A stretch of DNA of 64,000 bases, from contig JAZARR010000213.1 of the NCBI GenBank assembly GCA_037389465.1, forward strand, positions 3,206,501 to 3,270,500, given 5' to 3'. Source of the DNA: Baylisascaris procyonis (Eukaryota > Nematoda > Chromadorea > Rhabditida > Ascarididae). The notes under the pieces are model-generated. The model was not told the origin of the DNA and did no database searches. It worked only from the letters and a program-made list of their open reading frames with translations. A program made the position numbers and the translations under genes. This document shows positions 48,201 through 59,587 of the stretch, one piece after another (position 1 is the first letter of the stretch; every line of letters begins with the position of its first letter).

Positions 48201-51200
48201 TGCGATTGTAGAGCTATGCAATGCACTATTTTATTTCAACTTTCACAGAGTAAATTATATACTCAGAATTTCTTCATTCTCGGTTTTCTTGGATTTTTTC
48301 CTGCTATTGTCGACGGCTTTTCGCCGCAGTTTAATCATTACAATTTCACGAGTTCAAAAATTGAACGAGCGCAAAGAAACGCTACTCGAAAAGGATCATT
48401 ACAAATGAATATTTCAGTTAAAAATTGTACGCCATTTCTTTGCCTCTTGCCTACTAAATTCAGTAACAACTACTTATTCTTATAGCACAATCATTAACTT
48501 ATTGATTAAACACGTAGAAAGTCTCTATAATTTTGTGGTTGTTCACTGTGGGCAAATTAGGCGAAAAAAACCCGTTCTCAGCGGATATGAGTGTCTCACC
48601 AATCATCAAACCAGTATATCATGATATCGAAGACACCTTTAACATTGACTTTCTTTGGAAAATTCGTCAGCTCTCGAATAAATACGTACAAATTGGATTC
48701 TCTTAATATTTCTATGCAAATTTTAGATGATATGAAGACATCCGCTAACGATATGCAATAGTGAATTTTGTTTTAATTGCTAAATTATAGCAGAAAGTGC
48801 GCCTGGTATCTCGAAAACAATAAAATTCACTTAGAAACAATAGGGGGCATTACGGACGTGGACAAAAAGAACATAATCGGACGTGAAAGTTGCACACATC
48901 ATGCACACGAAACACGCCTTTCAATTACACTCAAGCCCCATGTTCGTGAATCGTTCCGCATTTGAGACGGGAGCTCATTTGGAGCCGTTTTGATCGTCAC
49001 TCCTGACCACTGGGGAGCCGGACGGTTATTTGTACGTCAACTGGCATCAATGATTCAAAACGTATACGCCTTTTTTGACCAATTGCTCAAACGTTTGCAA
49101 GCGGCGTTTTTTTTAGCCAATACGCACAAAATTCATTCACACGTGTTCTTTATTTCTTTTACAGTCGATTGAAATTTCGCAATCATTTGACCCTCTTGAA
49201 TTGTTGATTTCATTTCTTGTGTGGTTATGATATTGCAGTTGGCGAATTTTATCTCTTTCATTAGGTGTTGGCCATCAGTATTTGTTCCATCATTGCATGC
49301 AGTAATTTCTAATGACTGTCATTCACGATGTGCTTGAATAATACAAAATCTTAGCTTATTAATATTCCGTCATAAGCCTTCTTTAACGTATCAGCGAATC
49401 CGAGGTTTAAAAAAATGAACGAATCAAGGCAGCTAATGTCTTCTGGTGTTCGTCAACGAAACGTGTACTGCATTATCGGCTATAAATGTTGTATATTTGT
49501 AAAATAATTCAAATTCTTTGCGCATTTCCTTTTTTTTTATTGCTTCGCTACTCTTCACATTACTCGCTTTGCTTTATGAAAATTGCGTTGCAATTTCTTT
49601 TTCACGATAGTCTATTCTGAAGCATTTGCTTCTTATTCCTCGCCGCTTAAGGCCATAAAATCCAGTTCGTCCTTTTTTTGCAAAAGACGCAATTTAAGTG
49701 ATCCTTCCATTTGCAGGGGTGCTTTTTCTGCTCATCTCTCACTTTCTTTAATAGGATGCCGTCTATCGTTAAATTACTTCGTTTACCAACCGTTTCCAGT
49801 AGAGGGAATTAGTGGCAAGTGCATAACATAAATCCGTGTCCATAATCAATGAAAACCGACAACGCATCGAGGAACATCGATGTGGAATTCCTCGTAGTGG
49901 TCAGTCGATATTTCTGCCGCGTTTAGGTGACCGTTCGATTAGATGATCCATCATAATGTGATAAATTGTGATCACGAAAGAATGCGCCTGGCCTCTCAAA
50001 ATCAATATTTTGCTCAACTTCTATCCTTAGATATTGCCACTGAAATTGTCATTGAAAACAATAGCTTCATCCCTATTTTTCAACTCAAAATCTGATCCAC
50101 CCACATTCTTCTGTGTTTCAAAGTGAGCACATCAGTGGCATGCTCTTACATGATATTTCTTCAAAGAAAATCTCTCAGCTAAATAGCCTAGTGTGAAACG
50201 TCCTGAAATGTTTCGCAGTCTGTTTCATGTTTCACTCTGCACTTTCATTTGCATAACATTCGCCGTAAATACTCGGTCCTATGTGGGCACTTCATTTAGA
50301 TAAATCTATTCTCATGCGATTTAAAAATTTTCATTAGCAGCGACCAGTGTGGCGATGGCACGTGTGCAAATGCTGTTTTTTTTCTAACCAAATATTTGGT
50401 GGCTGTAAATCCAGAAGCATTAGAGCTTGGGCAACGGAATTTGCTAGGAACAAAGCACAATATGGATATCGCGTGCATCAACAGTGGATATAACTGATCA
50501 CCTTCGAAAGGAAGTATATTCACATTTAAGCATTCAAAAATTTATATGCAGATTGCCAAAGATCGAATTTTGCTGCAGCTCGGGAAATAAGTGATGAGGA
50601 ATGCGTGACCTGTTGCTAAAATGCACGCTACTGCAGAATCGTTCATAACAGCATTCATTTTCGTACGCAGGGAACGAAAATTTCGCATCGTTATGCAGCT
50701 ATTTTACCTGATGCAGCCGCTCGTACCAGTTTCTTACAAAACACTAAAAAGATCGCGCCACTATTGAATGAGGACTGCATTTCTTGCAAAATGCAATTTC
50801 GCATTCATTTTAAAGAATTCTGAACCCCTCAAAGACGGTGAATCAAAAAAAAAAAAAATGCAATGGTCGGAGTTTGTATCATGGTGTCCAACAATGTGTA
50901 CATCACATTTCGCACCTCTGGTTTCTAATGATCCTCGACAACCTTCGGATAGTTGTGCTTGAAAAAGTTATTCGGCACATTTCACTGTTTGTTGACATTT
51001 CATGGATCTTGTTGGCACGATGGGTGTGTGGACGTGTTTTGTTCCGGCTGCAATCACATCTTTCTCTGAATTTTCTCTTCCTTCAAAAAATGTATAAATG
51101 GGAAGGAATTAAAGCATTACTGGCTAAAAATTGAGAAATTATCGTCACAGGTCATCTCGCCATTCCAGTTCAATAACTTCTATTGCGAAGTGAGCGATTG

Positions 51201-52209
51201 TTTGTTCTCTTATATTAATGTTTATAGATACCTTTCATTTGATTCTGCGTTCAGAGATGGTAATGTCGCGTGTGAACTTTGCAATACTTTTTTACGAGCA
51301 TCGAAACCATGTCTTCAATAATCGCTCAACTGCAGCACTGGCAGCCATGCAACATTACAGTTGAAAATCTCATACTCATCTCGAAATCACTGATAATTTC
51401 TCAAGAGACCTACCTATGAGAATAGCCGAAACAAACTTTTTTTTTGTTCGTGCAAAGGAGAGAAGAAAACTCATTTTCACGCTTAAACTGGCAAGAACCC
51501 ATGATAACATTTGCTCGTAGTGTTCTGAGCACTTGTTTTGCATTGCACATGACCGCTGGTGAAGAGCACTTCTTCAGTATCTATTTGTGATGAATAAATG
51601 GAGAAGAGACACAATGTTGCTGTTTAGATACGAGCTTTCGCTTCTTTCATGCTTCGCTTAACGCTTTCGAAATTTAAAAATCATCATACCTAGAGAAATC
51701 GTCTCTTTAACCACCTTCAAAAATCTCATTAGAAACTGTTTTTTCTTGGATGGATCTGTGTAAACTGGAATTGACAGATGGTTGTTGGTCATGCAGTCAC
51801 ATCTCACCCACGTTCACATTTCCACCTTCATGTTTTTTCTAGTTGGAATTGCAGGACAAATAGATGGCAACCAGAAACATACGAATGCTCGAGACCTGAC
51901 GGCGTCATAGTGGAATTTTTCCAGGCAAATTTTCAGGATGCGCAGTAAAAGACAACCAGTCTATGAGAATAGCCGAACTTCTTCAAATTTCTTAAGTTCT
52001 ATTGGTGCGGCTATATGTGCGCATTGAAGTTCCTTCTTATATACATATATATATATATATATAGAATTAATGATTCTTTGAAACTGAAAAAGATGTTCCT
52101 TTGACTTCAGAAAGAAGCCTTTAGGCCGGCTTCCTTGCGTTTGGTTTGCATTCATCCCGCTACATAGAAACTTGCTGAATACGCGGAAGAAGAAAGTGAT
52201 CCCTAGTCA
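45263..52209. other. About 7 kb without a supported gene
   Basis: AT-rich DNA with many short hydrophobic frames (46466-46651, 47568-47765, 48216-48485, 50838-51134), which are expected by chance in T-rich sequence. There is a (TA)n tract at 52039-52063. No repeat longer than about 30 bases and no RNA gene was noticed. Confidence 0.4.
52039..52064 (+). repeat. Short (TA)n microsatellite
   Basis: atatacatatatatatatat and continuing to 52063, about 12 dinucleotides with one C interruption. Confidence 0.9.
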
Positions 52210-52329
52210 ATGCAACGCGAGGGACAACTTCCGCCGGTCAACGGCAGCATCGAATCACGCAAAGGATACCAACAGAAAAAATCGGAGAACGAGTTGCCAG
52301 TGGATAAATGGTCATCGGGGAGAAACTAG
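52210..52329 (+). CDS. Short charged ORF in a GC-richer patch, unrecognised
   Basis: ATG to TAG, 39 residues: MQREGQLPPVNGSIESRK, then GYQQKKSENELPVDKWSS. The composition is soluble and coding-like, and the surrounding 52.1-52.6 kb is richer in GC than its flanks. The opposite strand is also open (52604-52326, beginning MRKVHADARGVDDDELRTLM), so strand is uncertain. It could be the 5' end of a gene continuing to 53.3 kb. Confidence 0.25.
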   Translation: MQREGQLPPVNGSIESRKGYQQKKSENELPVDKWSSGRN

Positions 52330-52615
52330 GTCAGAGTAGGAGGTATGAGTAGGAAATTTAGATAGAAAAAAGAGGAGGGGTTCGCTACACAAATAACCGT
52401 TCTTGTGAGGCGAAGTGGCTTCGATCTGGACCGAGGGTTCTCGATATGGGTAGGGGGAAGCGCGAGAACGAAGGACTGCCAGAAAGAGGAACAATTGCAA
52501 TGAAAAATCGTTGCAGAAGAAGTTGTCAGTGGGCGATGGTACCGCATTAGTGTTCGGAGTTCATCGTCATCAACCCCACGCGCATCGGCGTGAACCTTTC
52601 GCATAATTATTAATC

Positions 52616-52738
52616 ATGGATTTTGCACCGTCAAGCTACACATACTGTTTTCAACTAATGGAAAACACCTTTCGAGTGAAAGAAAACATGTTTGGCTCAT
52701 TGAGAAATTATCTGCCAAGGCACAAAGTGAAGACTTAC
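52616..52738 (+). CDS. Candidate first exon, unrecognised
   Basis: ATG at 52616 opens 41 codons (MDFAPSSYTYCFQLMENTF, then RVKENMFGSLRNYLPRHK) to the donor ACTTAC|GTAAGG, phase 0. It may belong with the coding-like last exon at 53092-53282, but linking exons with suitable phase were not found. Function unknown. Confidence 0.32.
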
Positions 52739-53091
52739 GTAAGGCACGCAGTAACTCAAGCAAAAACTGTCGCTACACAATGTGCCGCTTCATCCGGCAC
52801 CTTCTAGAGCTGTGCTTTTCGATTTCAGCCTTGAATTTGTTGGTGTTTTCACTTTTCATCGTTCATGTAACACAAACGAGAGTTCCGCGTGTATCCTGCG
52901 GTTTTTGCACTTGTTTTTCGCATCACTGCAACTTGCTTATTGGAAAGCAATGCAACATTACCGTAGTCACTCCCTGCATTATCTTTAAAGCGAATGCAGT
53001 TCATTATCGGTCAATTCTAAAAATCCAAATGCAGCTGCACTGAGACTTATATGCCAACGTGCCTAGCGCGAACATACCGTTTCTACTTCAG

Positions 53092-53282
53092 CCACGGGGC
53101 CCCGAACACACCGACACTGCGAGCGATTTCGAGAACGCAAGCCGCTCACCACCAATGAGGAGCTCCTTCCATACACTACACTGTATCCTGCTAATTTATT
53201 GGAAACAACATCGGAAACGCGCAAAGATTGGGGAGATCTGGCAAAGCGATGCATTTTTTGTTTAAAAATACGAAAACGGTGA
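53092..53282 (+). CDS. Candidate last exon, unrecognised
   Basis: Acceptor CGTTTCTACTTCAG is followed by 62 codons to TGA: CERFRERKPLTTNEELLPYT, TLYPANLLETTSETRKDWGD, and a Cys/basic tail AKRCIFCLKIRKR. The frame has no ATG, so it needs an upstream exon ending in phase 1. Base composition and amino acid make-up are clearly coding-like compared with the flanks. No domain recognised. Confidence 0.4.
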
Positions 53283-56097
53283 CATTTGAAGCAGAATGAG
53301 AGGGTAGTACATGATGAAATACTTTTGCCATTGATTTTGCTCGACCGCTTGGACATTTTTATGCTGCTTAGTAAATTCGCATTCCTGAAAACTCATCCTA
53401 GTAACTTCTTGTCAACAAGTAGGCGTGGACGTGTACAGGTTCGCCTCTCTGTCCTTCAGTGTTCTTTCAGGAACAAATGAACCTACTCCTGGAGATTATG
53501 AGATGGAATGTGCACGAAAGGTTGACCTCCTCAAGCACCTTTTAAGCTTTACTGACTAGGAACAAATACATAACGATAGAGATTATCAGCAGTTTTCTCT
53601 AGATTTCTCTCCAGTTTAATTCCGCAGAGATTGAGCGCGGTCTTGACTACATTGAGAAAAATGTCCTCCTGACGGCACAAGATCCCGAATGTCAAAAATA
53701 AATCGTTACATCTCCGCGATCGCGCTGTTGACGTTCATCAGCTAGGAAGTCGATGTTTCACTATCGAGAAAGATCACAATGCACCTTATAGCGGAGGAAT
53801 CATCTCACCTGCTCGTACAGTGCCGAAATATTTCGTGTTACGAGCAGGGTTGCAAAACCCCGCATTGTCTCACTTTCCCTCACTCATCTATCTTCGCACT
53901 TTCCCCTGGGAACATTAGGCAGTCATTTCAACAAAGTTGCACTATCTCTTTCGATATATCTGTATTTCCCGTGTGATGAGTGCAAGTAATTAATCTTTCA
54001 GTCATTTGAAGAAAACTTGCTGGACTCACCTTTTTGAGCAAAAAATGCGAAGAAAGCTCTCTGGTTAGAAATGCTAGTTTCGTTGATGCCCCGACTTTTG
54101 AGAAGTATACCACTTAAAAGAAAGTGCATTATTCAAGAAACTCAACATTCAAAAATCACTTATAAATTTTCTCAATAACGACGATGAAAGCAAGCTCAAA
54201 AGGATGACTGCAGCCGATGAAGAATGCGCTGAATTCTTCCACTTCACTTCGGTCATAATTTTGTGCGTTTCTTTCGGTGCAGACGTACTTCTTCGTTCCC
54301 TTTTGAACGCAGCTCTCGCTGCCTTTCCTAAAGCAACATGCTGCTCGTGATCCCACAATGTTTCTCGAAATGTTTTTCAAGACCATAAACTACCTTCTGA
54401 AAACTGCAGACGTTCGCTTGTTGACCAATTCTAGCTTTATCTGCGACCGAGACGAAATTGTTTACTGGGTGCATGCTGCACCACAACCTGCCATGGATTC
54501 CTCAACCAGCTATTAATTTTGCCCACTTATCGTCATTTCTATCGCACATAAACCCCAATGCCCTGATAAGCGCGTAGCGCCGACAGTCAGTGTAGAAATG
54601 TCACCAGCAAAACAAGGTGCTTTAACAAATATGTAGCTGAAGTTATGAATTGCAGCCAGCCATTTCGGACTGGCTTAGGCTCAAATGATAACCCATATCT
54701 GACGGCCAGTGAAAAATTTAATAGAAGGTGGAAGTGGACCAATGAAAGCATTCGTGATAGCTCAGTGGTACGGTGTTGATACGGCAAATGCAAGTTCGTG
54801 AATTCTCCCTGTCCACACTAAGTTTTCATTAACCGGAAAATAGTGTTCATCATCCAAGCCTAAACCAGACCAACGCAGGTGTTTTTAACATATGTTGCTA
54901 AGCTTATCCATTGTTTGATTGCTCGACCGCTCTTGACGAATATCCATTTGAGCCGACTGCAAGAAAAGGGACCATAAACTACCTCCAGTTTATACTTTCT
55001 TTTGCCCCAGTTCACGGACCGCACCGGTTGCTTCCTTTTGTAATAGAGAGGGGCATGAAATTTTGGCAGCTTGCTTAGCGCGACAGATGGAAACGAAAGT
55101 TCGGAGAAAAAACTCTTTCAATGAGTAATGAGGCAATGAGGGTTACCAAAACTATAAGATGAAAGGCTCCTTGAACGGATGAGAAATCAAGAAACACCGG
55201 CAGCATACCCGCTGAAGTAATACACATCGCCTTATCCTGTTATGATGAAAAATTTTAGTGTTTCTTACACCGTTCCCGCGATTGCCTTTCACGAATTCGT
55301 TGACTTCAATGAACTGATGGTAGCATTGATGGGAAGGAAATTTCTTACACCACTATTTTTTCTTCCCAATCACATTCCCTAGCCGGTCAGCTAGCTACCA
55401 CAGATTGTCCCCTCGCTGGGGTAGTCCTTATGAAGGGGGCTCAAGAAAGTGTTTTTGCTTGCATACAAATGAATAGATGATGTAAGAACTACGTGTTACT
55501 GCATTCAATTGAGTGAGTTTTTAGTAAGTTTCTTACCAAGAAATAAGTAGGCGTTCAAACGCCTGCTCCATAACATGCACGTTTCTGCAATATTTCATTG
55601 TAGAACATCTTACTAAATGCGCCTTTTTCGTCAATTCATATTACGCATAAAGTTAAGACAAACGTTTTCCAATTTCTCTAATAAATTGTCCATTTTTTAC
55701 ATTTCAACGTTTCGATGATGTATTAGAAATGCTCATCACGCAAATGTGATATTCTTTTTGAATGAATCTTGCACAAATAATTTGCTTTGTTGATTACAAC
55801 AGCAGTCGCTTTCGATGGGAACAAGCTATTTTCTCTCATTCATAATCATATTTCCGTCAAACTGGATAGAACCTTAGTGGAACAGGTGCATTTGCGTTAT
55901 GAGAAGCTTTTCCTATGATTTCTTTCATGCATTTCGAAAACCGTTTACGTTTTTTTGTCTATAGTCAATTTGAATCTCATGCGATGCTTTGATTGCTTCT
56001 GTCACCACTCACTTATGTTTTCGCCCAAGGCAATTCATATTGGTGGGTTTGTAAGAAACAACAAAAAACAACCATGCTGTTGGGTTTCATTTCAGGT
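53283..56097. other. No firm gene; one weak minus-strand exon
   Basis: At 54030-54112 on the minus strand an acceptor TTTCTTTTAAG, a coding-like stretch (SKVGASTKLAFLTRELSS) and a donor AAAAAG|GTGAGT suggest an exon, and a minus frame at 54149-54358 (MWDHEQHVALGKAARAAFKR) could precede it, but the two were not linked. Near 54751-54812 a tRNA-like A box occurs without a foldable tRNA. Confidence 0.25.
56085..56097 (+). promoter_or_regulatory. Probable trans-splice acceptor
   Basis: gtttcatttcag followed by GT and then ATG. The polypyrimidine-AG match to the nematode UUUCAG consensus and its position right before a signal-peptide ATG suggest an SL addition site. A cis acceptor for a 5' UTR intron would look the same. 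Confidence 0.35.
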
Positions 56098-56161
56098 ATG
56101 CGTCCGCTGTTGATTACAGCGGCGGTTTTTGTGATATGTCGAAGCGACCCGATTCCGAGCA
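56098..56161 (+). CDS. Signal-peptide first exon behind a probable trans-splice site
   Basis: The sequence TTTCATTTCAG ends two bases before ATG, the usual arrangement for a nematode spliced-leader acceptor. The exon reads MRPLLITAAVFVICRSDPIPS and ends at the donor AGCA|GTGAGTTT in phase 1. A short basic N-terminus, a hydrophobic core and small polar residues after it make a classic secretory signal. The rest of the protein was not located with certainty; the Cys-containing frame at 56313-56642 (FCAADQRALKAAF, VSCRNKLNYAYAHE) is a candidate continuation but overlaps the tRNA-like element. Confidence 0.42.
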
Positions 56162-56360
56162 GTGAGTTTTCTTTCATACTTTTTGCATAGAATTTTTCAA
56201 AACATTTGCTCAAACACTCTGTGGTTGCTGTTTAGTTAGACTTGATATATGGAACAACCAGGAAAATCTTTACAGATGTCCATACTGGTGAGGAGATTCT
56301 TCTTTCAGTCATGTGGTGCGTGATTATTCGTTGCAGCTCCTTGATTTCAGAAACGGAGGT

Positions 56361-56432
56361 CGCCCAGCATTGATACATTGTATATTCGCTCTCCTAATGC
56401 GAAGAATACAGGTTCGAGTCCTGTCTGGGTCA
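56361..56432 (+). tRNA. Degenerate tRNA-Arg(CCT)-like element, likely pseudogene
   Basis: Seventy-two bases fold mostly as a tRNA. The acceptor stem cgcccag/ctgggtc pairs at six of seven positions; the anticodon loop ctcctaa gives anticodon CCT with four of five stem pairs; the variable loop has five bases; the T arm acagg-ttcgagt-cctgt is perfect and contains a full B box (ggttcgagtcc). The D arm is abnormal: it lacks the A-box pattern and the GG of the D loop, with only a small ATAC/GTAT hairpin in its place. Most likely a tRNA pseudogene. Confidence 0.5.
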
Positions 56433-56642
56433 CAATGTAAATTTGCTTCATTGACTTGCTATCACTTCTGCGCTGCCGACCAACGCGCCTTGAAGGCGGC
56501 TTTTGTCAGCTGCAGAAACAAGCTGAATTATGCTTATGCGCATGAAAGCATCTCTTATTTTTCCCTTCAAGCTATTCTTCTTGGCGATGCTATACCAGAT
56601 TACATTTGTAGCCATTGGGGATATTACTTCTGTGCTCATTAA

Positions 56643-57900
56643 CTCTACTTCAATGTCAATTCAGTTTTAAAACAACGCTGTCTCCTTCTTAACATGCAGT
56701 TGTGTTTAAGTGACATTATTGACGCTGCTCGACTTCATCCTACGATCGTTATAGTATCGTGAAGGTGAGCATGAACTCGTTGGCCCGGAATACTGTGGGA
56801 GATATTTTAACCAGGACAATTGAGGAGAGCGGTGCTCCTATCCCCATTCGTCTTCCCACCACATCCCATCCATGGACAGGCGATGGCGCCTTATCTGCTT
56901 CAGTCCCCATTGAACCTCGGTTTCGAGTCTCCGCCTACATCCCATAAAATAGCAAAGCAAAACAATCCCCTGTATACGGTTGCAAAATACCTATCTGTGC
57001 CCGTTTGATAAGTTTTTTCACTATGGGAGAGCCCGTTTTAACGATGAAGGAAAGATGAGTTTTGAAAAAAAGTGCGAATAGAATTGTCAACTCTTGATGA
57101 TCTCGTGATTGTGGACAAATGCTTCGGAGCTCAGTAGAGAGCCAGGTCTTCTTCACTTAAAAAATGGACGAAATTTTAGGAATCTAGTATGCGAGTGGCT
57201 GCGAAAAACGTAGGAACAGTTTCCTACATCTTTTCAACTTTCACTTCTTAACCCCAATACCATTTTGGGATAAAACAGTGAACATATATGGATGTCCAGC
57301 GCTCTTGGAAATGCTGAAACCAGTTTTGCGAACGTGCTACACTAAGGATGCGAGAAAATAATGACTCATTGACCTCATAAAAGTCTGGATTCTTCAATTG
57401 TGAACTTTTTAGCAATCACATTCACTTCGCCTAACAGATCTCTCTGATTAGGAGCCTCATGCCCCAGTTTAAATGACTCATTTCATGCAAAAATAAGTAT
57501 TTAAAAGCAAATATTCTGCAGAAAAACTCCAGCGCTTCTTTCAAATACGATAGCTTTGCAGAAGATACACAGTGAGCAGAGCAGATGTGATCCCGCCTTG
57601 AAGAAATCCAGCAGTTATAGAAACGATTTAATGATGAATGCGTCGTTTAACATAAATGATGCATAAAGGCGAGTTTCTGAATGCATTATTTCGTCTGATT
57701 TCTTCTTTGCAGCGAATTTAGAATGAGCATATTTTCCTCGATTTGCATGCATGTACTTAGAATAGTCGTTTATCGTTTCACTGCAAGTGGAATTCCTTTC
57801 ATTCCAACAAGTGCAGCACTTTCAACATCACTCAAACTCTTACCTCCTTATTCACAAAGATGTCCATGTCTTTAGGCGATGAAAATTAGGTATTTTAGAG
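56643..57900. other. No gene recognised
   Basis: Frames at 56759-57008 (plus) and 56935-57156 (minus) lack motifs and splice support. Confidence 0.3.
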
Positions 57901-57909
57901 GAAAGGATT

Positions 57910-58213
57910 ATGGATGAGACTCAATTCAGCAATCCTCGTTCATTCGACTACAATTTCGAAGATGATTTGAGGAAGCCGGCCGATATTAATGACATCTACG
58001 ACGAACTTGTGCCGTATTTGCCGGGGTTCGTCCTACACAAAAATGGAAAGGATGTCGGATACACAAGGGTTTGCCAATTACTTCTTAAGGACTTCAATAC
58101 GAGGGCAAACAAAAACCACTGACCTGAAAGGTCGCAGTATTACTCGCATCGCGGGAGATTCGCGCAACTTTGACGGAAATTTATCAGTTATTTTGGAGGG
58201 GATGCGCCTATAA
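57910..58213 (+). CDS. Unrecognised acidic protein start, with a frame change at about 58068
   Basis: ATG at 57910, after an acceptor-like GTATTTTAG at 57900, opens a clearly coding-like frame: MDETQFSNPRSFDYNFEDDL, RKPADINDIYDELVPYLPGF, VLHKNGKDVGYTR. At 58068 there is a possible donor (AAGG|GTTTGC). If read through, this frame stops at 58122, while the next frame continues as GFANYFLRTSIRG and GRSITRIAGDSRNFDGNLSV to a TAA near 58213, also protein-like. Either there is an intron here or the gene has a frameshift. No family recognised. Confidence 0.42.
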
Positions 58214-58702
58214 AGTATATCATTATCGTTAGCTATCGTCAATAGAGTAGAAGAGTAGACAATTTTTGAAAAATTTAAATTCTAAACCAAATAGTGCGAT
58301 CTCAACTCTGAAACACCAAAAACGAAACTTAAAATTCCAAATCAACGAAAGCAAATATTAGTAGAGAACTTGAAGAGATTCGAAATTATTTGCTCACCAT
58401 TGAAATTGAGCAAAAATCACCACTGATATCAGGAGTTTTTGGGAGATAATAGGACTTGAGAGTATTTCCACAGTAGTTCTTTGAAAGGAATATTAGAAAT
58501 AACAGTCTCATTCTTTTTTCATTTTTTTTCCAGTTTTTATTCACATTGCGAATGCAGATATGAGTGCAGCAGAAATTCTCATTGCCAGCGCTACAAAATG
58601 AAGTTACTGGTTATGTTCTTCGACATTGCTGGGAATAGGTTTGTAAAATACATAGCTGTTCCCGTGAAACGATTGAAAAACAAAAAACTTTTGATCGTTC
58701 AG

Positions 58703-58887
58703 GTTCCAATCGTCACTCGAAAAGTGTCAACTTGGTCAACTCCAGCACCACGCAACCGCAAAGTTGAAAACTATGACGCGTGGACAGCACCTTCCTCATG
58801 GTCCTCTTCATGGAGATCACAAACGAAAACACCACCATCGAAAACGCAACTCACTCAACCAAAAGGACTGCAAGAAAAGTTCGATAG
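58703..58887 (+). CDS. Internal exon, Ser/Pro/Trp-rich, unrecognised
   Basis: A good acceptor (TTGATCGTTCAG) and donor (GATAG|GTGTGT) bound 185 bases with one open frame: VPIVTRKVSTWSTPAPRNRK, VENYDAWTAPSSWSSSWRSQ, TKTPPSKTQLTQPKGLQEKF. Low-complexity Ser/Thr/Pro with spaced Trp suggests a disordered or extracellular linker. Phase 0 in, phase 2 out. It follows the 57.9 kb exon at a distance fitting a single plus-strand gene; a hydrophobic frame with several Cys at 58548-58660 may lie between. Confidence 0.42.
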
Positions 58888-59540
58888 GTGTGTGTTGAAA
58901 CAGATTGCAAATTAAATCAAATGAAACATTTCACCATCACATATTCTGAGCTATTAGGAAAATGTGGAATTTGCAGAAAACTTGTGAAATTTTCTTTTGG
59001 TAAGGAATGTGAGAAAATATCGCTCTACCTGCTGAAAAGCATATTCTTTATGCATAGACGTACATCAATGTGATGAGTTCCAGGAACTTGGCGATATTTT
59101 AATACAAGTTAGCTAACGAAATTTTATATAGGCCCTATGACGAATTTAGTTTCCGTATCGAGAAAAAAAGAACAACAGATAAGTGGGGAAATGATCAAAG
59201 ATTATGTCTTAAGCAGAGCGTTTAATCTATATACTATTAAATGACAGGAATAAAATGCAATGAAAAATTTTGCAAGGACTAAGGGCGCTGTTGTATGCTC
59301 TTTTTAAAATCGTAGATTGGGTATACTTTTGTTAAAGTGATCTCATTAATACTGATATCCATGTATCGTATTCCACTCCTCTCGCTTCATGCCTCTCCCC
59401 CTATTCCTTTGACAGACATCTACGTGTGCTTTTAGTTGCATTCCGTTATGAGGCGCTACATGCGAACAACTGTTCTCCAATATTCACATGAAAATTGCGA
59501 AATCTATGATCAACGAATGACTACAAATATTTTTGTCTAG
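58888..59540. other. Putative intron, nothing recognised
   Basis: AT-rich, no motif. A small plus frame (58888-59073) is without support. Confidence 0.35.
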
Positions 59541-59587
59541 TGACCACCGCACCTGAGCAAACACCATCCTCGTGTATTAGAAAGGAT
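59541..59587 (+). CDS. Candidate 47-base exon, Thr/Pro-rich
   Basis: Flanked by a strong acceptor (TTTTTGTCTAG) and a near-consensus donor (GAT|GTAAGTG). In phase 1 it reads TTAPEQTPSSCIRKD. In the phase offered by the 58887 donor it would instead stop after a few codons, so it may be the end of that gene or an exon of another. Confidence 0.3.

Noticed and set aside
54751..54812. tRNA-like element (tgatagctcagtggtacgg and gttcgtgaattc)
   Set aside because: The A box is convincing, but the acceptor, D and T stems do not pair and the B box is poor. At best a tRNA-derived SINE fragment.
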